From NCBI GenBank assembly GCA_025999935.1, contig BNXY01000070.1, forward strand, positions 1 through 9,385: 9,385 nt of DNA. The letters run 5' to 3'. Below the pieces are notes generated by a model. The model searched no databases. It was given only the letters and a program-made list of their open reading frames with translations, and was not told the DNA's origin. Within the stretch, counting starts at the first letter, position 1; each line of letters begins with the position of its first letter. This document shows positions 5,618-9,385 of this stretch, one piece after another. Made by a program: the position numbers and the translations under genes. The DNA is from Bacteroidia bacterium. Lineage in GTDB: Bacteria; Bacteroidota; Bacteroidia; Bacteroidales; Azobacteroidaceae.

Positions 5618-6712
5618 ATGAAAAACTTATTAGTAACGCTTCTTAGCGACCAAACAATTCCTAATGTACAATTTCTTAAGTACATAATGGAAAAAAAATG
5701 TAAAGATACGCAAACAAACTTTTTATTTGTTTCCACCGATGCTATGGAAAGCAAAGGAGTGGGCAATTGGATTAGAAATGTTTGTAAAATAACGGAATTT
5801 CAAACTATTCGTGTTAATCATTCCGATATTTCGGACATTGAAAAAAAACTTGCTGAGTTTAATTACAATGAATATGAACAGATTTTCGTAAATGTTACCG
5901 GTGGAACAAAAATGATGTCGCTTACGGTTTCCGATTTTTTCAAAACAAAAACTAATGCTCGAATTTATTATATTGACGGCAAAAAATGTTATTTAAATTT
6001 TCCTATGAAAGACAGGTTTTTTGCTGATTTGGCAGACAATATTTCTCTGAAAGATTATGTTGAAAGTTACGGTTTTACAATACATGAAGGAAATTTGACC
6101 GGCATATCTTATGATGATTATACAAAAGAATTTATCAGTTCTTTTCTGGAGTTTTCAGAAAGAGAAAAACAAATAATAGAAGAAATTAGGAAGAATTATC
6201 GGGACAAAAATTTAGATATTGACAAAATTGAAGGTTTGGCTGATTTTCTATGCCAAATAAAATTTCCAATTTCAGATACAAATAAGACAAAACTGAATAA
6301 AAAAGAAACAAAATATCTTACCGGTGATTGGTTTGAAGAATGGGTGTATTTTAAATTGATAGAAGAACAAATTCTTGCCGATGAAAATCTTAAAACAGGA
6401 ATACATTTGAAAAAAAATGACGTAGATAATGAATTTGATATAATTTTTCTTCATCAAGGGACTTTGTACACAATCGAATGTAAAACTTCTATTTCAAATG
6501 GAGTAATGAATATTCTGAATGAAACGATTTACAAATCTACCGCGCTACAAAAGCAACTCGGCTTATTTACAAAATCATTCATTTTTACATTAAGTTCAAA
6601 AGAAAACAAAGAGGTCAAAGGCGCACATATTGACAGAAGTGAGTTGATGGGGGTAAAGGTGTTTTGCAGAGAGGATATTTTTCCATCAATCAAATCGTTA
6701 TTAAACTTATAA
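5618..6712 (+). CDS. CARF-domain PD-(D/E)XK nuclease, Card1/Can2 family (DUF1887)
   Basis: A 364-aa ancillary effector. Known family role: Cas10 of a target-bound type III complex makes cyclic oligoadenylate (cA4 for Card1), which binds the CARF domain and switches on a metal-dependent nuclease that cuts single-stranded DNA and/or RNA. Seen here: N-terminal CARF domain (about 1-140) with LLVTLLSDQTIPN at its first strand and the ligand-binding motif NVTGGTKMMSL (92-102); a linker; then a restriction-endonuclease fold (about 230-364) with GDWFEEWVYFKL (236-247), D274 in NEFDIIF and E287-C-K289 in IECKTS. All key residues are present and length equals that of known Card1 proteins (about 370 aa). 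It follows the remnant relative by 5 bases and may share its transcript; no clear promoter is seen directly upstream. No cas10 is in view, so activation partner and ligand are inferred. Whether it is closer to Card1 or Can2 cannot be decided by eye. Confidence 0.9.
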   Translation: MKNLLVTLLSDQTIPNVQFLKYIMEKKCKDTQTNFLFVSTDAMESKGVGNWIRNVCKITEFQTIRVNHSDISDIEKKLAEFNYNEYEQIFVNVTGGTKMMSLTVSDFFKTKTNARIYYIDGKKCYLNFPMKDRFFADLADNISLKDYVESYGFTIHEGNLTGISYDDYTKEFISSFLEFSEREKQIIEEIRKNYRDKNLDIDKIEGLADFLCQIKFPISDTNKTKLNKKETKYLTGDWFEEWVYFKLIEEQILADENLKTGIHLKKNDVDNEFDIIFLHQGTLYTIECKTSISNGVMNILNETIYKSTALQKQLGLFTKSFIFTLSSKENKEVKGAHIDRSELMGVKVFCREDIFPSIKSLLNL

Positions 6713-6741
6713 TAAAATGATTAAAATATTTCAACTAAAAA

Positions 6742-6757
6742 GTGGTAAAAATACCAC
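6742..6757 (+). promoter_or_regulatory. Perfect palindrome at the expected -33 position of the third ATPase promoter
   Basis: GTGGTA-AAAA-TACCAC, a 6-bp inverted repeat with a 4-base centre, ends 21 bases before the -7 box at 6779 and would cover the -33 region. That placement suits a repressor operator. It is followed by no T-run, so it is a poor terminator for the CARF nuclease gene. Confidence 0.42.
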
Positions 6758-6778
6758 ATTATTCATACGAAAAATGTG

Positions 6779-6786
6779 TATCTTTG
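6779..6786 (+). promoter_or_regulatory. -7 box of the third ATPase gene
   Basis: TATCTTTG, 16 bases before the ATG at 6803. It falls inside a possible in-frame GTG start at 6776, which argues for the 6803 start. No good -33 hexamer is seen; the palindrome at 6742-6757 occupies part of that region. Confidence 0.55.
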
Positions 6787-6802
6787 CCAAAAAATTATAG
6801 AT

Positions 6803-8137
6803 ATGGAAATAAAACGGGACATATTACAGGATTTGGAAGCGTGGAAGAACAATCCGCACCGTAAACCCTTGGTGTTGCAAGGGGCAAGGCAGGTCGGCAA
6901 GTCGTTTGTACTGAAAAAATTCGGTAAACAGTGCTTTAAAAATTGCGTATCGGTGGATTTTGACCTTGAACCGGAACACAAAGCAGAATTTGCTAAAACC
7001 AAAGACCCTCGCCGACTAATTGCGTACATAGCCGCGGTAAAAGGAATAAAAATAAGTCCGGAAGATACTTTGCTGATTTTCGATGAGATACAGGAATGTA
7101 ATGATGCGTTGAACAGCTTGAAGTACTTTTGTGAACAAATGCCGGAACAGGCGATTGTCTGTGCAGGCTCATTACTTGGTGTGGCACTGAAACGCGAGGG
7201 CGCCTCTTTCCCTGTTGGCAAAGTCGATTTCATGACACTTTTTCCTGTGTCATTCAAAGAATTTCTTCCCCTCTACAACGAACAATTGTCTCTGCTTCTA
7301 CAACAACAAGTTGAAACATTGAGCAAACAAATTGATGCTATTCCGGAAATAATTCATAGTCAACTTATTGAAGCATACAAAATATACTTATGCTGCGGTG
7401 GGATGCCCGAAACAGTGAGCCGATATTTGGAAACATCCGATTGGAATGAAGCGGATAAGATTAACAATCAGATTCTGACTGCATATACCTTGGATTTTTC
7501 CAAACACATTAATAATAAAGATATTCCGAGAGTTCACAAACTTTGGAATACACTTCATGACAATTTAGGAAAGGAAGATCGCAAGTTCAAATATGCGGTG
7601 ATAGAAAAAGGAGCACGGGCGCGTGATTATGAAAATGCAGTAGAATGGTTGTCGCTTTCAGGATTAGTGTATCAAGTGTTTGAAGTTCAAACACTTCGTC
7701 TTCCGCTTTCTTCATGCAAAAATTCTTCCGCTTTCAAATTATACTTGTCTGATGTAGGATTGCTGCGTACAAAATTTCGGTTAGACCCTCAAACAATCAT
7801 GATGGGCGACCGACTTTTTATAGAATTCAAGGGGCTTCTGACAGAAAATTATGTTCTGCAATCGTTGGTAAGACAGTTGGGTCGTGACATTTTTTACTGG
7901 ACATCGGGTAATACGGCGGAAATTGAATTTATCATACAGCAATCACAGAAAATTATCCCGATAGAGGTAAAGTCCTCATTGAGTGTTAAGTCGAAAAGTT
8001 TGACAGAGTATCGCAAAAAATACTTGCCGGAATTAGCTCTAAGATTTTCATTAAAAAACGTAATCAAAGACTATGATTTACTAAATCTGCCGCTCTATTT
8101 GGTTGATTATTTTTCTCAATTCATAATTCACAAATAA
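6803..8137 (+). CDS. AAA ATPase with DUF4143 and PD-(D/E)XK-like C-terminus, paralogue 3
   Basis: A 444-aa paralogue of the genes at 2437 and 3881: Walker A GARQVGKS (27-34), Walker B LLIFDEIQE (90-98, D94 E95), AGSLLG (121-126), FPVGKV (136-141), CGGMP (198-202), YLSDVGLL (314-321). The C-terminal nuclease-like part has E348 (TENY), AEIEF with E375 where the others have D, and E388-V-K390. It is more diverged than the first two are from each other, with a different tail. A GTG 27 bases upstream would add nine residues but overlaps the -7 box; MEIKRDILQDLEAW aligns with the starts of the paralogues. The 119-aa gene follows by 9 bases, probably in the same transcript. Role unknown; cytosolic by sequence. 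Confidence 0.91.
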   Translation: MEIKRDILQDLEAWKNNPHRKPLVLQGARQVGKSFVLKKFGKQCFKNCVSVDFDLEPEHKAEFAKTKDPRRLIAYIAAVKGIKISPEDTLLIFDEIQECNDALNSLKYFCEQMPEQAIVCAGSLLGVALKREGASFPVGKVDFMTLFPVSFKEFLPLYNEQLSLLLQQQVETLSKQIDAIPEIIHSQLIEAYKIYLCCGGMPETVSRYLETSDWNEADKINNQILTAYTLDFSKHINNKDIPRVHKLWNTLHDNLGKEDRKFKYAVIEKGARARDYENAVEWLSLSGLVYQVFEVQTLRLPLSSCKNSSAFKLYLSDVGLLRTKFRLDPQTIMMGDRLFIEFKGLLTENYVLQSLVRQLGRDIFYWTSGNTAEIEFIIQQSQKIIPIEVKSSLSVKSKSLTEYRKKYLPELALRFSLKNVIKDYDLLNLPLYLVDYFSQFIIHK

Positions 8138-8146
8138 ATTTTTCTC

Positions 8147-8506
8147 ATGCTAATCAACCTCTCCAACCACCCCTCCGCTCAATGGTCTGCCGAACAGCGA
8201 GCCGCCGCCGAAAAACAATTCGGTGAAATCCAAGATTTGCCGTTTCCTGCCGTTGACCCAACCGGCGAAAGTATTTATATTGAGCAACTTGCACAGGATT
8301 ACCTTAATATTATCGCAAAAAAACATTTTAGCAATCCTCTGCCAACAATACACATTATGGGTGAAATGAACTTTACTTACTCAATAGTAAGATTGTTGCA
8401 AAATTACGGCTTTACTTGCGTTTCTTCCACTACCGAAAGGATTGCCAAAGAAGAAAACGGAGTGAAAACTTCGGAATTTCGATTTGTCCGATTTAGAAAC
8501 TACTAA
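8147..8506 (+). CDS. Small Rossmann-like protein, possible CRISPR-associated Csx/ring-nuclease-like
   Basis: A 119-aa protein with no signal peptide or membrane segment. Strands and helices appear to alternate: LINLSNHPSAQW at the start, GEIQDLPFP (26-34), TIHIMGEMNFTYSIV (67-81), CVSSTTER (91-98), FRFVRFRNY at the end. The pattern resembles small CARF-like/Rossmannoid proteins found in type III CRISPR neighbourhoods, some of which (Csx15, Csx16, Csx20 types) are proposed ring nucleases that destroy cyclic oligoadenylate. I recall proteins with this SNHP/MGE/STTER pattern in such contexts but cannot name the family with certainty. Position 1.4 kb after a CARF nuclease supports the idea; the tight spacing to the ATPase before it (9 bases) and the helicase remnant after it (11 bases) suggests one transcript. 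Function is inference. Confidence 0.55.
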   Translation: MLINLSNHPSAQWSAEQRAAAEKQFGEIQDLPFPAVDPTGESIYIEQLAQDYLNIIAKKHFSNPLPTIHIMGEMNFTYSIVRLLQNYGFTCVSSTTERIAKEENGVKTSEFRFVRFRNY

Positions 8507-8517
8507 CTGTACTTTAT

Positions 8518-8640
8518 ATGGAAGACTATTCAAAATATTTCCCGTTTCCATTGCGCGAACAGCAAAAGAAAGTTTTTGATGCCTTGTGCGATTTTGTCAA
8601 AAATCCCGACGAAAAAATTTTCTGTTTATCAAGGAAATGA
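8518..8640 (+). pseudogene. Truncated 5' end of a helicase/AAA-type gene
   Basis: The frame encodes MEDYSKYFPFPLREQQ and then KKVFDALCDFV..., about 35 residues resembling the start of superfamily 1 (RecD/UvrD-like) helicases, where Q-Q and A-L precede the strand leading into Walker A. It stops there: at 8615 the sequence switches to a 30-bp copy of the CARF remnant (5236-5265), giving a stop at 8638-8640. No P-loop remains. In the CARF frame the fused piece reads NFLFIKEMTGK then stop. The helicase assignment rests on a short stretch and is tentative; truncation by recombination is clear. Confidence 0.6.
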
Positions 8641-8644
8641 CAGG
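8615..8644 (+). repeat. 30-bp direct repeat shared with 5236-5265 (right copy)
   Basis: Exact copy of part of the CARF pseudogene, continuing for four bases after one mismatch. It forms the 3' edge of the truncated helicase gene and lies in the reverse position relative to the 3.4-kb cassette it brackets with 5236-5265. Confidence 0.85.
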
Positions 8645-8795
8645 TAAATAATTATCTCCAATTTTGCATCGTTTGAAGATTTTTTATTCGTACATTTGCG
8701 AAAAATTGAAGAAAAGAATCTAAAGTACTGGGATTGAATGGGCTATTTTTTGAATGTGAAAAGAATCAATTTCGTAAAGGATTAAAAATGAGGTT
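8641..8795. other. Noncoding stretch before the solitary CRISPR repeat
   Basis: AT-rich, no supported gene. A possible -7 box TACATTTG lies at 8691-8698; the nearest TTTG elements (8663-8666 and 8672-8675) are spaced 24 and 15 bases away, outside the ideal 19-21. If it is a promoter, transcription would enter the repeat at 8796 after about 90 bases, as from a CRISPR leader. A short AAAAGAATC is repeated at 8711-8719 and 8758-8766. Evidence for a leader is weak. Confidence 0.3.
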
Positions 8796-8826
8796 GATTC
8801 TTTCTTTTGCTGCGAGAGCGGCATTG
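8796..8826 (+). CRISPR. Solitary truncated CRISPR repeat
   Basis: The first 31 bases of the 35-bp repeat are exact, including the whole hairpin and ATTG of the handle; the last four (AGAC) are replaced by TTTT. No second repeat lies within spacer distance on either side. It is in the same orientation as the main array, 6.7 kb downstream of its last repeat. It could be the degenerate terminal repeat of the array displaced by the genes between, or the remnant of a second array. Confidence 0.85.
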
Positions 8827-8914
8827 TTTTAAAGGGAAAATGATCACGACTCTCTTGCCCCTTGTTTTTCAAAAAAACAGCTAAATCTCGGCATTACTTT
8901 TTCAGAAAAACAAC

Positions 8915-8958
8915 CAGGGTCAACGCATTAAAATCTTTATTTTAATGCGTTGACCCTG
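8915..8958. mobile_element. 44-bp perfect palindrome flanked by 9-bp direct repeats (possible IS end-to-end remnant)
   Basis: Two 20-base arms, beginning CAGGGTCAACGC on the left and complementary to 8939-8958, surround a CTTT centre with no mismatch. Immediately outside, AAAAACAAC occurs at 8906-8914 and again within 8959-8968 (with one extra A). Arms plus flanking direct repeats are what two terminal inverted repeats and a target duplication would look like after loss of the transposon interior. A bidirectional terminator is less likely because the bases after the + strand stem are A, not T. The element family is not recognised. Confidence 0.6.
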
Positions 8959-9039
8959 AAAAAACAACGGGTGCACGACAAATTTCCCATTTTTGAATTA
9001 GATGCATTCATTTTCGGGAAAGTGCCATTTAATCCTCAA

Positions 9040-9079
9040 CCCTGCCCCTCTCCAAAATGGAAAGGGACAGGCGGCAGGG
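9040..9079. repeat. Imperfect hairpin, GC-richer than its surroundings
   Basis: CCCTGCC (9040-9046) pairs with GGCAGGG (9073-9079), and inside it CCTCTCC pairs with GGAAAGG with one mismatch. It could be an intergenic palindromic repeat or a weak terminator; nothing in the window distinguishes these. Confidence 0.4.
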
Positions 9080-9248
9080 CAAACGCATCTTAATTTGTCA
9101 ATTTTTTTAGGAAAGACATAAATTTGTAGCAAGCAGAACCTTATTTTAAACCTTAAATCAAACAAAAACACCTTAGTCGGATTAAAATGAAAAACACCAA
9201 ATTTTTAAATGGCATAAAATGCAAATCAAAAATTTTTATTTGCAAAAA

Positions 9249-9279
9249 TTGTTTATTTAAAATAAATCACATATCTTTG
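9249..9279 (+). promoter_or_regulatory. Bacteroidota-type promoter for the gene at the right edge
   Basis: TTG at 9249-9251 and TATCTTTG at 9272-9279, 20 bases apart, match the -33/-7 pattern. The -7 box ends 23 bases before the ATG at 9303. Confidence 0.65.
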
Positions 9280-9302
9280 TGCCGATTTAAAAACTATCAT
9301 AA

Positions 9303-9385
9303 ATGATTTACAAAGGTAGCAAAACTGCATATTACACCCCTTCATTTGAGCCTCCGTTTAAGGCCATTTTAAGGCCGTTTAAGGT
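9303..9385 (+). CDS. Start of an unidentified gene, cut by the window edge
   Basis: An open frame of 27 codons begins MIYKGSKTAYYTPSFEPP and runs off the window without a stop. Support comes mainly from the well-placed promoter. The visible end is locally repetitive (GTTTAAGG, TTTTAAGG, GTTTAAGG), giving an FK..LRPFK pattern. I do not recognise the protein, and the frame could close just beyond the window. Confidence 0.4.
   Translation, partial: MIYKGSKTAYYTPSFEPPFKAILRPFK

Larger units (their letters stand above)
8827..9302. other. Noncoding region
   Basis: No frame here looks like a gene. It holds the palindromic element at 8906-8968, a GC-richer hairpin at 9040-9079, long A/T runs and a promoter at 9249-9279. 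A 39-codon frame from 9187 overlaps that promoter and has no protein-like composition. Confidence 0.6.

Noticed and set aside
6718..6801. 27-codon frame between the CARF nuclease and the third ATPase
   Set aside because: It runs through the palindrome and the promoter and has no recognisable features.
6776..6802. Upstream GTG start adding nine residues to the third ATPase
   Set aside because: The codons overlap the TATCTTTG -7 box at 6779-6786 and would not be in the transcript; the ATG at 6803 aligns with the paralogues.
8915..8958. Palindrome as a rho-independent terminator
   Set aside because: The + strand has an A-run rather than a T-run after the stem, no supported gene ends nearby, and the flanking direct repeats fit a transposon footprint better.
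9187..9306. 39-codon frame beginning MKNTKFLNG
   Set aside because: Lys/Asn/Phe-rich composition expected of random AT-rich DNA, and it contains the promoter for the gene at 9303.

Overview
The window looks like an accessory/defence region of a Bacteroidota chromosome. It is AT-rich. Several genes are preceded by the Bacteroidota -7 box TAnnTTTG (TACCTTTG or TATCTTTG), in the best cases with a TTG/TTTG -33 element 19-20 bases upstream. Gene content (DUF4143-type ATPases, a Bacteroidota-style IS200-like TnpA) agrees. All supported genes lie on the + strand.

Layout. (1) Positions 33-2134 hold a CRISPR array of 12 visible 35-bp repeats with 32-38 nt spacers, probably continuing upstream of the window. 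The repeat has a GCTGC-GAGA-GCGGC hairpin followed by an exact 8-nt 3' tail ATTGAGAC, the signature of Cas6-processed type I/III crRNA, so the array reads on the + strand. (2) The array is broken three times by one IS200-like element: a 484-bp internal-deletion derivative, a 788-bp copy with an intact 153-aa TnpA, and a left-end fragment of about 156 bp. All three follow the same 34-nt stretch, which reads as the left part of a single 35-nt spacer. This suggests one insertion followed by recombinational amplification. (3) Positions 2437-5188 hold two paralogous AAA ATPase/DUF4143/PD-(D/E)XK-like proteins. (4) Positions 5195-6712 hold a wrecked CARF-nuclease gene directly followed by an intact 364-aa CARF plus PD-(D/E)XK protein of the Card1/Can2 (DUF1887) family, a cyclic-oligoadenylate-activated ancillary effector of type III CRISPR systems. 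(5) Positions 6803-8506 hold a third ATPase/DUF4143 paralogue and a 119-aa Rossmann-like protein that may be a CRISPR-associated Csx/ring-nuclease-like protein. (6) Positions 8518-8640 hold the first about 35 codons of a helicase-like gene, cut off by a second copy of a short piece of the broken CARF gene. (7) From 8641 to 9302 is noncoding DNA with a solitary truncated CRISPR repeat, a perfect 44-bp palindrome flanked by a 9-bp direct repeat, and a promoter for a gene running off the right edge.

How it may work. The array class and the Card1-like nuclease fit a type III CRISPR system whose Cas10 would make cyclic oligoadenylate, but no cas1, cas2, cas6, cas10 or other csm/cmr gene is in view, so that link is inferred. 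The broken duplicate effector, the truncated helicase, the IS copies and the displaced lone repeat all point to repeated rearrangement. The most unusual feature is the interleaving of three paralogous DUF4143 ATPases with a CARF nuclease and a small CARF-like protein next to the array. Whether the ATPases belong to the defence function is open.
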